The notes under the pieces: generated by a model | The model's database searches: none | What the model saw: the letters and a program-made list of their open reading frames with translations, nothing else | What the model was told of the DNA's origin: nothing | Translations under genes and position numbers: made by a program | Shown: positions 9,987-21,725 of the stretch, piece after piece | Position numbering within the stretch: position 1 is the stretch's first letter | How the letters are laid out: every line of letters begins with the position of its first letter | NCBI RefSeq assembly: GCF_019802285.1 | Contig: NZ_JAIEUJ010000001.1 | Span: 310,001-374,000 of the forward strand | Origin: Novilysobacter antarcticus | GTDB taxonomy: Bacteria; Pseudomonadota; Gammaproteobacteria; Xanthomonadales; Xanthomonadaceae | DNA: 64,000 nucleotides | Direction: 5' to 3'

Positions 9987-11777
9987 TCAGGCGTCGAACT
10001 GGTCAGCCTCGAGAGTCATCAACGACGCGCTGCCGCTGCGGATTGCCGCTGCATGGGTGAGCGTCCGCGGCAGGATTCGGGCGAAGTAGAACTTCGCCGT
10101 TTCACGCTTGCCTGTCTTGAATGCTTCCGACTCGCTGCCCGCTTCACTGCTGGCGACGCTGCGCGCCCACCAGTAGGCGAGTGCGACGTAACCCGAATAC
10201 ATGAGGTAGTCGTAGGCGGCCGCTCCGATTTCCTCCGGATCGCGGCTGGCTTTGTCCACCACATCCATGGTGAGCTGCTGCCATTGGCTGGCGAGTTTCT
10301 GCAGCGGCGCAATGAATTCGGCGACGTTGGCGTTGTCGGCATGCTCGCTGCAAAGCTGTTGGACCATGCCCAGCATCACCTTGAAACCGGCCCCCTGCAG
10401 CTGCAGGATCTTGCGGCCGAGCAGGTCGACCGCCTGGATGCCGGTCGTGCCCTCGTACAGCGTCGTGATACGGGCATCGCGGGCCAGCTGCTCCACGCCG
10501 TTCTCGGCAATGTAGCCGTGGCCGCCATAGCACTGCACCGCGTGGTAGGTGCACTCGATGCCCCACTCAGTGAGGCAGGCCTTGACGATCGGCGTGATGA
10601 AGCCGACCAGGTCATCGGCCCGCTTGCGCTGCGCATCGTCGGGCGAGTTGTGGGCCACGTCGATCTGCAGTCCGGCGTGGTAACTCATCGCGCGGCCACC
10701 CTCAATCAGGGCCTTGCAGGTGAGCAGCATGCGGCGCACGTCGGGGTGGACGATGATCGGGTCGGCCGGCTTGTCGGGGAACTTGGGGCCGGAGAGCGAA
10801 CGCATCTGCAGTCGCTCGCGCGCATAGGCCAGAGCGTTCTGGTATGCGCGGTCCGAGAGTCCAAGACCCTGCAGGCCCACAGCGAGACGCGCAGCGTTCA
10901 TCATGGTGAACATGCCGCTCATGCCCTTGTTGGGCTGTCCGACCAGGTAACCCTGCGCACCGTCAAAGTTGATCACGCAGGTCGCCGAGCCATGGATCCC
11001 CATCTTGTGTTCGATGCTGCCGCAGCGGACATGGTTGGGATCGCCCATGCTGCCGTCGCGCCCCACGCGCCGCTTGGGTACGACAAACAGCGAGATTCCC
11101 TTGCTGCCGGCCGGGGAATCGGGCAGTCGCGCCAGGACCAGGTGGATGATGTTCTCGGTCAGGTCGTGCTCGCCGGCGGTGATGAAGATCTTGGTCCCGG
11201 TGATTGCGTAGCTGCCGTCCTCGTTGGGTTCCGCGCGGGTCTTCAACAGCCCCAGGTCGGTGCCGCAATGCGGCTCGGTCAGGCACATGGTGCCGGTCCA
11301 TCGACCCTCGACCAATGGCTTGAGAAACACCTCGCGCTGCCAGTCCTCGCCGTGATGCAGCAGGGCTTCGGTTGCGCCGTGGGAAAGTAGGGGGAAGTTG
11401 CCCCAGGCCAGGTTGGCGGCGTCGATCATTTCCTTCTGCGCGAAGCCCACCGCCTGTGGCAGGCCCTGGCCGCCGAACTCGCTGGATGCGACCAGGCCGG
11501 TCCAGCCGCCTTCGACGTACTGCGTATACGCTTCCTTGAATCCGGCCGGGGTCGTCACGTTGCCGGTTGCCTGGTCAAAAGTGCAGCCTTCGCGGTCGCC
11601 GACTTCGTTCAAAGGCGCCAGCACTTCCTCGGAAAAACGGGCGCTCTCATCCAGTACCGCGTCGACCAGTTCGCGGCTGGCGTCTTCAAACCCGAGGCGC
11701 TGGAATTCCGCTTCTGCGCCCAACAGGTCGAACAGGACGAAACGCATATCTCGCAGGGGTGCTTTGTACTGGCTCAT
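9987..11777 (-). CDS. Acyl-CoA dehydrogenase
   Basis: A 596-residue FAD enzyme of the larger acyl-CoA dehydrogenase subgroup with an extra C-terminal domain. It introduces the alpha-beta double bond in fatty acyl-CoA beta-oxidation. Visible features: an N-terminal helical extension (about 1-80), MCLTEPHCGTDLG and ITGTKIFITAGEHD in the FAD/substrate domain, YGGHGYIAENGVEQLARDAR and the catalytic glutamate in TLYEGTTGIQA, then about 150 C-terminal residues. Substrate chain length cannot be told from sequence. No electron-transfer flavoprotein or thiolase gene is adjacent. Confidence 0.92.
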   Translation of the reverse strand: MSQYKAPLRDMRFVLFDLLGAEAEFQRLGFEDASRELVDAVLDESARFSEEVLAPLNEVGDREGCTFDQATGNVTTPAGFKEAYTQYVEGGWTGLVASSEFGGQGLPQAVGFAQKEMIDAANLAWGNFPLLSHGATEALLHHGEDWQREVFLKPLVEGRWTGTMCLTEPHCGTDLGLLKTRAEPNEDGSYAITGTKIFITAGEHDLTENIIHLVLARLPDSPAGSKGISLFVVPKRRVGRDGSMGDPNHVRCGSIEHKMGIHGSATCVINFDGAQGYLVGQPNKGMSGMFTMMNAARLAVGLQGLGLSDRAYQNALAYARERLQMRSLSGPKFPDKPADPIIVHPDVRRMLLTCKALIEGGRAMSYHAGLQIDVAHNSPDDAQRKRADDLVGFITPIVKACLTEWGIECTYHAVQCYGGHGYIAENGVEQLARDARITTLYEGTTGIQAVDLLGRKILQLQGAGFKVMLGMVQQLCSEHADNANVAEFIAPLQKLASQWQQLTMDVVDKASRDPEEIGAAAYDYLMYSGYVALAYWWARSVASSEAGSESEAFKTGKRETAKFYFARILPRTLTHAAAIRSGSASLMTLEADQFDA

Positions 11778-11873
11778 GCCGGCCTCGCTCTACTCAAGGA
11801 AGGTGGGGCGGCGTGGCGCTGGTGCCGGGAGTACCGGCGGCGCAGCGGGACGCCGCGATATCAGAGATTCAAT

Positions 11874-12356
11874 TCAACGCAGGACGCCGGGCAGGCCCGG
11901 GGCAGGACTGAGGGCACTGGAGCGCTTGATCTTGAACTCGCGCTGGCGTTGTTCATCGGGTGTCGCGGTCACTGTGCCGTCCAGCGAGTACTGCACGCTC
12001 TGCCGGCCCGCCAGTCCATCGGCGACCGCCAGCTTGCCGGCGACCGAGGGCGACACCGCAACGCTGACGACGTCCGCAGACTCCGGTCCAATGGTCAGTG
12101 CAGGCTGCGCGCTCAACGTACCCGCATCCTGATCGGCGATCTTCATCGCGAACTGGAGGCTGTCAAAACGCATCGGGATGCTGCTGAAGTTCTCGATCCG
12201 CAGGTCAGCCGTCCAGCTGCCGTCGGCGAGCACGGTGAGCTGCTGGATTCTGGCCGAGGGCTCTGAAACCCGGCGTACGGGCCCACTGGCGCACGCGACC
12301 AGAGTAGCGACGCAAACCAGCCAAACCGCCCACCGCATCCCGCGTGTTGCCCGCAT
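11874..12356 (-). CDS. LEA type 2-like lipoprotein
   Basis: A 160-residue secreted protein. The signal peptide MRATRGMRWAVWLVCVATLVA ends in the lipobox VACA, so it should be acylated at Cys22. The mature part reads as a single LEA14/WHy-like beta-sandwich, with LRIENFSSIPMRFDSLQFAM matching the family's start and a strand pattern up to VQYSLDGTV. Bacterial members are found in the envelope; their function is mostly unknown. It lies about 95 bases downstream of the acyl-CoA dehydrogenase promoter region on the same strand, with its own upstream gap. Confidence 0.7.
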   Translation of the reverse strand: MRATRGMRWAVWLVCVATLVACASGPVRRVSEPSARIQQLTVLADGSWTADLRIENFSSIPMRFDSLQFAMKIADQDAGTLSAQPALTIGPESADVVSVAVSPSVAGKLAVADGLAGRQSVQYSLDGTVTATPDEQRQREFKIKRSSALSPAPGLPGVLR

Positions 12357-12431
12357 GTCGAACGCTCCGTCTTGATTGCTCCGAGCATACTACGGCGCAT
12401 GGTGCGGTTGCCGCAAAGGCCCGACCCAGGA

Positions 12432-12471
12432 AACGAAAAGCCCCGCATCGGCTGTGGCCGTTGCAGGGCTT
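12432..12471 (-). terminator. Terminator of tRNA-Phe
   Basis: Read on the minus strand, AAGCCC-x-GC pairs with GC-x-GGGCTT, with one internal mismatch, and is followed by TTTTCGTTT. It lies about 25 bases beyond the encoded CCA. Confidence 0.75.
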
Positions 12472-12493
12472 GGGTCTTGCGGTGCCACCAAAA

Positions 12494-12569
12494 TGGTGGC
12501 CGGGGAGGGAATCGAACCCCCGACACGGGGATTTTCAATCCCCTGCTCTACCAACTGAGCTACCCGGCC
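12494..12569 (-). tRNA. tRNA-Phe (anticodon GAA)
   Basis: 76 bases on the minus strand with encoded CCA. The acceptor stem pairs GGCCGGG with CCCGGCC. The D arm is GCTCAGTTGGTAGAGC. The anticodon stem-loop GGGGATTGAAAATCCCC gives anticodon GAA. The T arm is GGGGGTTCGATTCCC. It is flanked by a plausible promoter and a terminator, so it is a single-gene unit. Confidence 0.97.
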
Positions 12570-12598
12570 AAGTCACGGGCAGGCCGTGAAGGAGCGGA

Positions 12599-12627
12599 AC
12601 TATAACGGGGCAGCCGCGCGCCTGCAA
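12599..12627 (-). promoter_or_regulatory. Promoter of tRNA-Phe
   Basis: On the minus strand TTGCAG (12627-12622) and TATAGT (12604-12599) are separated by exactly 17 bases. The predicted transcription start is about 22 bases before the mature tRNA. The spacing and the near-consensus -10 make this the clearest promoter in the window. Confidence 0.65.
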
Positions 12628-12725
12628 GCCGCGAGACGACTGTGGAGGCCGATCGCTTCGCGACCGATGAAGGCCAATGGCGGGATCATTGGCACTCCAC
12701 ATGCCCGCAGGGAAGCGGGCCAGAC

Positions 12726-13001
12726 TCAGTCCTGCGCGGGTGGGACGTAGCCGGCCACCCGGGTCACGTTGCCCTCAAACAGGAACGCGAGCATCTGCTC
12801 CTGCAGGAATTTACGGTGCGCCGGGTCCATGGGGGACAGCCTGTTTTCGTTGATGAGCATGGTCTGGTGGGCCAGCCATTTCGCCCATGCGGGTTTGCCG
12901 ATGTGATCGAATACGCGCTGGCCGGCTTCGCCGGGCCAAGGTGCGAAGTCGAGACCTTCGGCGTCGCGCTTCTCGAATTCACAGTAGACGGTACGGGTCA
13001 T
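12726..13001 (-). CDS. yggX: Fe(2+)-trafficking / oxidative damage protection protein
   Basis: A 91-residue YggX-family protein: [19 protein letters not shown] with the conserved early cysteine, then [33 protein letters not shown] and a tail with FLQEQM. Family members protect iron-sulfur clusters from superoxide damage. It lies 20 bases downstream of mutY, the same pairing as in E. coli. This is sensible because MutY itself carries a 4Fe-4S cluster. Confidence 0.93.
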   Translation of the reverse strand: MTRTVYCEFEKRDAEGLDFAPWPGEAGQRVFDHIGKPAWAKWLAHQTMLINENRLSPMDPAHRKFLQEQMLAFLFEGNVTRVAGYVPPAQD

Positions 13002-13021
13002 CGGATTCCTCTTCGGGGTGG

Positions 13022-14077
13022 TCAGCCGCTCTCCAGCAGGCGACGGATGGGCGCGGGTATTCCCAGCGTGGACAGACTTGCCGGTGCGATCCAGCGCAGT
13101 TGGTCATTGTCCTGCACCGCGGTGCGCAGGGCGACTCCGCGCCAGCGCCGCGGAAGCAGGTCGAGTTTGTAGTGGCTGAAAGCATGCGCGATGGGTGGCA
13201 ACGACTCCCCATCCCCGCTGGCGCCGTCGACGTGATCGCGGATGAACGCCTCCATTCCGATCTCGTCTTCCGCTTGAGGCAGGGTCCACAACGAGGCCCA
13301 GATGCCAACCGGAGGCCGCTTTTGCAGCAGAACCCGGCCGTCGTCGTCTTCCAGCCACATGATCCGGGCTTCACGGCGCGGAACGGCCTTCGCGGGTTTG
13401 CGTGTGGGGAGCTCGGCGGTACGGTCATGCACGTAGGCGACGCAATCTCCGGCCATTGGGCACTTGGCGCAGAGGGGGCGGGCGCGGGTGCAGATTGTGG
13501 CGCCCAGATCCATTTGTGCCTGGGTGTAGTCGGCGAGGCGATCGTTGGGCAGGTGCTGTTCCGCAACGGCCCACAATTGGCGTTCGATCGTGGGCGACCT
13601 GGGCCAGCCCTCGATGCCGTGGAAACGTGCAAGGACCCGTTTCACGTTGCCATCGAGAATGGCGTGGCGGTCGCCCCAGGCTTGGGCGAGGATGGCCGCG
13701 GCGGTGCTGCGGCCGATGCCCGGCAGTGCGAGCAGGGCGTCCAGGTCGCGGGGCAGCTCGCCGGAGTGCGCAGACATGCATTGCTGCGCGGCCCGGTGCA
13801 GGTTGCGTGCGCGGCTGTAGTAACCAAGTCCCGACCACAGCGCGAGTACATCGTCCAACGGCGCGGCGGCGAGTGCCGGCAGGCTGGGCAGAGCGGCGAC
13901 AAAGCGCTCGAAGTAGGGAGCGGCGGTCTTTACCTGGGTCTGCTGCAGCATCACCTCCGACAGCCAGACCCGGTACGGCGAGCGCGGATGCTGCCATGGC
14001 AGGTCATGGCGGCCGTGGCTGTCGAACCAGTCCAGCAGGCGGCCAGCGAAGGTGTCTGCAATGGCGCTGGCTCTCAT
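13022..14077 (-). CDS. mutY: A/G-specific adenine DNA glycosylase
   Basis: Removes adenine mispaired with 8-oxoguanine. The product is 351 residues (E. coli 350). The catalytic glutamate is in [13 protein letters not shown]. The helix-hairpin-helix is [12 protein letters not shown] and the catalytic aspartate is in ILDGNVKR. The 4Fe-4S cluster loop has the spacing C-x6-C-x2-C-x5-C ([17 protein letters not shown]). A C-terminal NUDIX-like domain (about 225-345) recognises 8-oxoG. Its ATG overlaps the stop of the upstream AsmA-like gene, so it belongs to the ftsY-asmA-mutY-yggX run. Confidence 0.96.
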   Translation of the reverse strand: MRASAIADTFAGRLLDWFDSHGRHDLPWQHPRSPYRVWLSEVMLQQTQVKTAAPYFERFVAALPSLPALAAAPLDDVLALWSGLGYYSRARNLHRAAQQCMSAHSGELPRDLDALLALPGIGRSTAAAILAQAWGDRHAILDGNVKRVLARFHGIEGWPRSPTIERQLWAVAEQHLPNDRLADYTQAQMDLGATICTRARPLCAKCPMAGDCVAYVHDRTAELPTRKPAKAVPRREARIMWLEDDDGRVLLQKRPPVGIWASLWTLPQAEDEIGMEAFIRDHVDGASGDGESLPPIAHAFSHYKLDLLPRRWRGVALRTAVQDNDQLRWIAPASLSTLGIPAPIRRLLESG

Positions 14078-15417
14078 CGGCTCGGTCCGGAGCCGTGATG
14101 AGGTTCTGGTTCTCCCAGCCCTTCGTCGCGCTCGCTGTCGCCGTCATCCATTTCCAGCTGCACGCCGGTGAGGGTCGCGCCGGCGACTTCCATCCGCGGC
14201 GTGGTCAGGGAGCCGGTGAGCGGCGGGAGCGGCGTGCCATCGGCAAGCTGCGTCACCCAGTCAATCAGCTCGGGCAGCTGGAATCGGCCGTCAAAGCGGG
14301 TTTCATCACGGCTCAGCTGCAGATGTACCGGGTCGGACAAGTCGCTTGGGCCCGCATAGTCCACCGTGAAGGGGAATGGGGAGTTTGATGCGCCCAGGGG
14401 TGCCGGCAGTTCCGGCCATTGCACCGGCCACTCTGTCACCTCGCCAGATAGGTGCAGCACAAGGGCGTCGCCGAATACGATGGAGCCGGTTGCGTCCACT
14501 TGCTCGGGAATGTTGTCCCGACCGCGAATGGCTGCCGCAAGCGGCGCCACGATCAGGCCGCCGTCGCGATAGCGCAGCCGGCCGGCCATCCCCAGAGCTA
14601 ATGCCACCGTAGGCGCGGCGGCGGATGGTGCACTGAACCAACGAGCGTGGGCGCCCAGTCGCGTTGCGTCCAAGCCGATTCCTTCCGCGTCGTCGCGCAG
14701 GGCTCCCGAGAGGTTCAGCGCAAGCGGAATGCGCGACTCACCGCTGTGCACAGTGGTGATTCCCGCAATGGCGGCACCGGCGCCAATCACCGGCCGGGTC
14801 AGTGCCAGCTGCACATCGAACGCGGCGGTCGTGGTGGACACGAGCAAGCGTCCGGCCAAGCGTGCAATCAAGGGCTGCGTGGCGGACACGTGATCGGTGG
14901 AAACACCCAAACGGTCAACGGACCAGCCTTCTCCCGCCACCCGGCCACGGGTGATTCCCAAACCCTCTGTCAGCGTGGGAATTCTCAGCGGCCCGCCCTC
15001 GGGACGCGTTGCCAGCCAGTCCTGCAACGCCCTCAGATCGAGCTGCGGTCCATCGAGCTCGACGCGGCGGATCGTGAGGTCCTCGCCGCCTGCCCACAGG
15101 GTTGCCCAAGGCAGCGCCAGATACGCACGCTCGGCCGTCAACAAGGCACTGGCGCTGCCGGGCTGGCGAACATCAAGTCCGCGAACGGTAAGCATCGGGG
15201 TTCCGCGCAGGCGGTACTCACTCGCGCCGGTGGCGGTTATCTGCAGTCCCAGCGAGGTTCCGACCCGATCCAGTATCAAGGCGCTCAGGCGGGCGGGACG
15301 GGAAATCCACCCAATCGAGACGACCAGGCCCAGGAGCACGACAACGGCGATGATCGCGGCGACTCGACCGCCGCGACGCCAACGGGAGCGGGGCGCGGGG
15401 GTGGTTTCCGCGGGCAT
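14074..15417 (-). CDS. AsmA-like inner-membrane protein
   Basis: 447 residues with one N-terminal membrane anchor (about 18-38: VAAIIAVVVLLGLVVSIGW) and a large periplasmic part. The start of that part has the AsmA pattern: a segment on ring-shaped beta repeats with LRGTPMLTVRGLDV, ALPWATLWAG and IRRVELDGPQLDL. AsmA-family proteins form lipid-conducting grooves between inner and outer membrane. This one is short for the family and may contain only the N-terminal AsmA domain. It overlaps mutY by four bases and follows ftsY after 10 bases. Confidence 0.7.
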   Translation of the reverse strand: MPAETTPAPRSRWRRGGRVAAIIAVVVLLGLVVSIGWISRPARLSALILDRVGTSLGLQITATGASEYRLRGTPMLTVRGLDVRQPGSASALLTAERAYLALPWATLWAGGEDLTIRRVELDGPQLDLRALQDWLATRPEGGPLRIPTLTEGLGITRGRVAGEGWSVDRLGVSTDHVSATQPLIARLAGRLLVSTTTAAFDVQLALTRPVIGAGAAIAGITTVHSGESRIPLALNLSGALRDDAEGIGLDATRLGAHARWFSAPSAAAPTVALALGMAGRLRYRDGGLIVAPLAAAIRGRDNIPEQVDATGSIVFGDALVLHLSGEVTEWPVQWPELPAPLGASNSPFPFTVDYAGPSDLSDPVHLQLSRDETRFDGRFQLPELIDWVTQLADGTPLPPLTGSLTTPRMEVAGATLTGVQLEMDDGDSERDEGLGEPEPHHGSGPSR

Positions 15418-15427
15418 GGCTTACGCG

Positions 15428-16855
<1,428 letters not shown>

Positions 16856-16922
16856 CGACAGGAGGTTTCACGAATGCGCGAGAATGGCGCCCATGCTAGC
16901 ACCGGCCTGATTTTCCGACCCC

Positions 16923-18112
<1,190 letters not shown>

Positions 18113-18164
18113 TCGCCGGCGCCTCGCCGACGTCATATTCCAACCAACAAGAATGGGGATCGCC

Positions 18165-18668
18165 ATGAACACCACCACCCGCCTGATGCTTGTCGCCCTT
18201 TTGTCGCTGCCGTTGATGGCCGCGTGCGACAAGGCTCCGACCGAGACCACCGAAGATGCCGCGGTCGCACTTGCGCCCCTTTCGGCTCCGACCACCAACG
18301 ATGACAACGAGTGGGGCACCTACTTGTCCGCAGTGGTCACCCGCAACATGGGTGACGTGACCTCCAGTCCGTACCTGTACTACCTCCCCAGCAGCGACAG
18401 CGAAGGATTCGAAGGCGCCCATGAGCGTCTTCGTGAGGAAATCCAGAACGCGATGCAGCGCGGCATCGTGGAAGGCAACCTGGTGGCATTCGGCTCGCCC
18501 GAGTCGGCGATGATGGCGGACATCATCGTTGGCGCGTTCGAGAAGGTAGGCCCGGGTTCGATGAAGGGCGTGCGTTTGCTCTTCATCGGCGCGCCCGCCG
18601 ACAGCGAGCGTGTCGAGCAGGCGGTGTCGCCTGCCGGTGTCGATTACGTGTTTGTCGAAGCCAAGTAG
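18165..18668 (+). CDS. Uncharacterised lipoprotein
   Basis: 167 residues from the ATG at 18165, which has a GGGG stretch six bases upstream; longer upstream starts would run into coaD. The signal peptide ends in the lipobox LMAAC. The mature part begins with a threonine/alanine-rich linker, then an alpha/beta segment with YLYYLPSSDSEGFEGAHERL, EGNLVAFGSPESAMMADIIV, GVRLLFIGAPADSERVEQA and a final YVFVEAK. The pattern suggests a small Rossmann-like fold in the periplasm. No family recognised. It sits between coaD and the ferredoxin gene that is often next to coaD. Confidence 0.65.
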   Translation: MNTTTRLMLVALLSLPLMAACDKAPTETTEDAAVALAPLSAPTTNDDNEWGTYLSAVVTRNMGDVTSSPYLYYLPSSDSEGFEGAHERLREEIQNAMQRGIVEGNLVAFGSPESAMMADIIVGAFEKVGPGSMKGVRLLFIGAPADSERVEQAVSPAGVDYVFVEAK

Positions 18669-18736
18669 TCCGCTTGGTTTCATTGCCAGTATCCGCGCGT
18701 GGTGGGGCTTGTCCCACCCGCGCATAGCGGTTGCCC

Positions 18737-18991
18737 ATGTCCCTCAAGATCAATGACCTTTGCGTCAACTGCGATGTCTGTGAGCCGGCTTGCCCGAACC
18801 AGGCGATCTCGCAGGGTGAAGAGATCTACGTGATCGACCCGGCACGCTGCACGCAGTGCGTTGGCCATTTCGATGAACCGCAGTGCGTGGTGGTCTGTCC
18901 GGTCGAATGCATTGATCCGGATCCCGACTTTCCCGAAACGACCGGCCAGCTGCTGGCCAAGCTCGCCCGGTTGCAGCAAAAACAGGAGTGA
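18737..18991 (+). CDS. YfhL-type 2[4Fe-4S] ferredoxin
   Basis: An 84-residue electron carrier. The first cluster motif is CVNCDVCEPACP (CxxCxxCxxxCP). The second has an insertion, CTQCVGHFDEPQCVVVCP (CxxCx8CxxxCP), which is the Chromatium/YfhL type of ferredoxin with a low-potential cluster. The ATG at 18737 (MSLKIND) is chosen; a TTG two codons earlier is less likely. Adjacent to coaD in many proteobacteria. Its redox partner is unknown. Confidence 0.93.
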   Translation: MSLKINDLCVNCDVCEPACPNQAISQGEEIYVIDPARCTQCVGHFDEPQCVVVCPVECIDPDPDFPETTGQLLAKLARLQQKQE

Positions 18992-18995
18992 TGTG

Positions 18996-20753
18996 ATGCG
19001 AATTGCGACGCGAACCGCAGTGGTGACGGGCTTTCTGGCGCCGTTGTTGGCGTTTGCCATCGGCGGATGCGCGACAACCGCTGAGCCGGCGACCAGCGCG
19101 GCTTCGGCATCGCGCACCGCTCCATCGAACGCGGCGACCCCTCCGGGCGCGGCCATCGCAAGCGCGCATTCCCTGGCCACTGAAGCCGGCGCGGCAATCA
19201 TCAATCAGGGCGGCAACGCGTTTGATGCCGCAATTGCAGTATCTGCCGCACTGTCGGTGGTCGAGCCGATCAGCTCGGGAATCGGCGGCGGCGGATTCTT
19301 TCTCCTGCATGACGCGAAAACCGGCCGCGACATCTTTGTCGATGCGCGGGAAACGGCGCCCGAGTCGGCCACCCCTGCGGAATATCTGGACGAGAAGGGC
19401 GAGCTGAACCGCGACCGTGCCACCAACGGACCCTGGTCTGCCGGCATTCCCGGACTTCCCGCTGCGCTGGTCCATCTGGCCGATGAATACGGCCGGCTGC
19501 CGCTTGCCACCTCGCTTGCTCCGGCGATCCGGATTGCCCGGGAAGGCTTCCCGATCTACCCGCGACTGGAGAAGGGCTACGCAAGCCGAAGCAAGGTGAT
19601 GGAGCGCTACCGTGGCACGCGCGAGGTTTTCCTGGCGAACGGGCACGCGCCCAAAACCGGTGACATTCTCAAGCAGGAAGACCTGGCGCAGACGCTGGAG
19701 TTGCTGGCCAAAAACGGTCGCACCGGCTTCTATCAGGGGCAGGTCGCGGAGCAACTGCTGGCGGCGGTAGCCGAGGAGGGCGGGCGCTGGACCGCCGCCG
19801 AACTGGCCGGCTATCAGATCCGCGAGCGCGAGCCGATCAAGTTCGATTACCGTGGCTGGAAAGTGGTCACCGCGCCACCGCCGTCATCGGGCGGTGTCGC
19901 GCTGGCGGAAATGCTGCAGATGCTGCAGCCATGGAACCTGTCCAAGCTCGGTTCCGCGGAGCGCACCCATCTGATCGTGGAAGCCATGCGTCGCGCCTAC
20001 CGCGACCGCACCCTCTACATGGGCGATCCCGATTTCGTCGAGATGCCCATCGCTATGCTGACCGACCCGGCCTACGCCGCCGGCCTGCGCGCGACGATCC
20101 ATCCCGACAAGGCGACCCCCAGCGACCTGCTGTCGGGTCAGCCCACGCCGATGGAGGATGACGAGACCACCCATTTCTCGATCATCGATACCGACGGCAA
20201 CATCGTCTCGGCCACCCAGACCGTCAACCTGCTGTATGGCTCGGGCATGATCGCGCCGGGCACCGGCGTGCTGCTCAACAACGAGATGGACGACTTCGCG
20301 CTCAAGCCCGGCACGCCCAACGCCTTCGGCGTGATGGGCTTTGATGCCAACGCGGTGGAAGCGGGCAAGCGCATGCTCAGCTCAATGACTCCGACGTACA
20401 TTGATTCGTCCGACAAGCTGGCCGTGCTGGGTGCGCCCGGCGGCAGCCGGATCATCACCGAGGTGTTGATCGGCATCCTGGGTTACGACAGCGGCATGAC
20501 CGCGCAGGCGGTGGCCGCGGAGCCGCGGATCCACCACCAGTGGATGCCCGATGTCATCTCGGCCGAACCCGGCGCGCTGGATGCCGCCACGGTCAAGGCG
20601 CTGAAGAAGATGGGGCACACGGTGAATGCGGGAGAAGGCACCTGGGGCAACCTGCAGACTGTCGCCTGGGACAAGCGGACCGATGAGCTTTCTGGTGGCA
20701 CCGACCCGCGCAACCCGGTCGGCGAGGTCGAGGTGGTACTGGATCGGCCGTGA
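18996..20753 (+). CDS. ggt: Gamma-glutamyltransferase, probable lipoprotein
   Basis: N-terminal nucleophile hydrolase that cleaves the gamma-glutamyl bond of glutathione and related compounds. 585 residues (E. coli 580). It has ATEAGAAIINQGGNAFDAAIA, SGIGGGGFFLLHDAKTGRD, FVDARETAP and the self-cleavage site before Thr391 in DDETTHFSIIDTDG. The GG pair of the small subunit is in GAPGGSRIITEV. Unusually, the signal peptide ends in AFAIGGC, a lipobox-like site at Cys25, followed by a 25-residue Ala/Thr/Ser linker. This suggests a membrane-anchored periplasmic enzyme. The start ATG has AGGAG seven bases upstream and follows the ferredoxin stop at once. Confidence 0.93.
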   Translation: MRIATRTAVVTGFLAPLLAFAIGGCATTAEPATSAASASRTAPSNAATPPGAAIASAHSLATEAGAAIINQGGNAFDAAIAVSAALSVVEPISSGIGGGGFFLLHDAKTGRDIFVDARETAPESATPAEYLDEKGELNRDRATNGPWSAGIPGLPAALVHLADEYGRLPLATSLAPAIRIAREGFPIYPRLEKGYASRSKVMERYRGTREVFLANGHAPKTGDILKQEDLAQTLELLAKNGRTGFYQGQVAEQLLAAVAEEGGRWTAAELAGYQIREREPIKFDYRGWKVVTAPPPSSGGVALAEMLQMLQPWNLSKLGSAERTHLIVEAMRRAYRDRTLYMGDPDFVEMPIAMLTDPAYAAGLRATIHPDKATPSDLLSGQPTPMEDDETTHFSIIDTDGNIVSATQTVNLLYGSGMIAPGTGVLLNNEMDDFALKPGTPNAFGVMGFDANAVEAGKRMLSSMTPTYIDSSDKLAVLGAPGGSRIITEVLIGILGYDSGMTAQAVAAEPRIHHQWMPDVISAEPGALDAATVKALKKMGHTVNAGEGTWGNLQTVAWDKRTDELSGGTDPRNPVGEVEVVLDRP

Positions 20754-20834
20754 GTCACGCGGCTTTCGCCCATCGTGTCGATCGCCGATGATGGTCGGTG
20801 AGGCAGCCTTGGCTGCGCAACATTGGAGCCGACG

Positions 20835-21725
20835 ATGAAACTCTGGTCGCTGATGGGCAACAGCCAGAAGCTCGATGGCGGAGCGATGTTCGGCAACGCG
20901 CCGCGCGCGATGTGGAGCCAGTGGGTCGAGGCGGACGAGCACAACCGAATCGACCTTGCGTGCCGCGCGCTGCTCGCCAGCCCGCTTGGCGGCAAGACGG
21001 TCCTGTTCGAGGCCGGAATCGGTGCGTTCTTCGAGCCCAGGCTGCGCGAGCGCTACGGGGTGGTCGAAGATCGCCATGTACTGCTCGAGTCACTGGATGT
21101 CGCCGGCTTCGCGCCGGAGGACATCGACGTGGTGGTGCTGTCGCACCTGCATTTCGACCATGCCGGCGGGTTGCTCGCCGCGTGGGAGGACGGCCTGCCG
21201 CCACGTCTGGTTTTCCCCAACGCCCGCTATGTGGTCGGGCGCGCGCACTGGCAGCGGGCCATCGCGCCGCACGCGCGCGACCGCGCCAGCTTCATCCCAG
21301 AGCTGCCGGGCCTGCTGGAGGCGACCGGGCGGCTTGAGCTTGTCGATGGCGAGTTCTCCACCACGCTGGGCAAGGGCGTGCGCTTCCACTACAGCGATGG
21401 CCACACGCCCGGGCTGATGCTGGCGGAGATCATCGGTCCGGAACGGGTCGATGGTCAGGACCGGGGTGGGCTGGTGTTCTGCGCCGACCTGATCCCCGGC
21501 CGGCCGTGGGTGCATGTGCCCATCACCATGGGATACGACCGCAACGCGGAGCTGCTGATCGACGAGAAAAAGCGTTTCCTGGCGGACATGCTGGAACGCA
21601 ACGTCCATCTGTTCTTCACCCACGACCCCGGCTGTGCGCTCGCCCAGGTGACCCGAAATGAGCGTGGCCGTTACGGCACCGAGCATGAGGTCGCGGAACT
21701 GCAGGCGAGGTCGCTGGCTGCATGA
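20835..21725 (+). CDS. Metallo-beta-lactamase-fold hydrolase
   Basis: 296 residues. It has the dinuclear zinc motif [11 protein letters not shown] near residue 105, then [11 protein letters not shown], the bridging aspartate in FCADLIPG and the last histidine in FFTHDPGCA. The start [16 protein letters not shown] and the overall plan fit the cytosolic lactonase/glyoxalase-II-like group; the substrate cannot be told. GGAG precedes the ATG at 20835 by seven bases. It overlaps the next gene by ATGA. Confidence 0.85.
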   Translation: MKLWSLMGNSQKLDGGAMFGNAPRAMWSQWVEADEHNRIDLACRALLASPLGGKTVLFEAGIGAFFEPRLRERYGVVEDRHVLLESLDVAGFAPEDIDVVVLSHLHFDHAGGLLAAWEDGLPPRLVFPNARYVVGRAHWQRAIAPHARDRASFIPELPGLLEATGRLELVDGEFSTTLGKGVRFHYSDGHTPGLMLAEIIGPERVDGQDRGGLVFCADLIPGRPWVHVPITMGYDRNAELLIDEKKRFLADMLERNVHLFFTHDPGCALAQVTRNERGRYGTEHEVAELQARSLAA

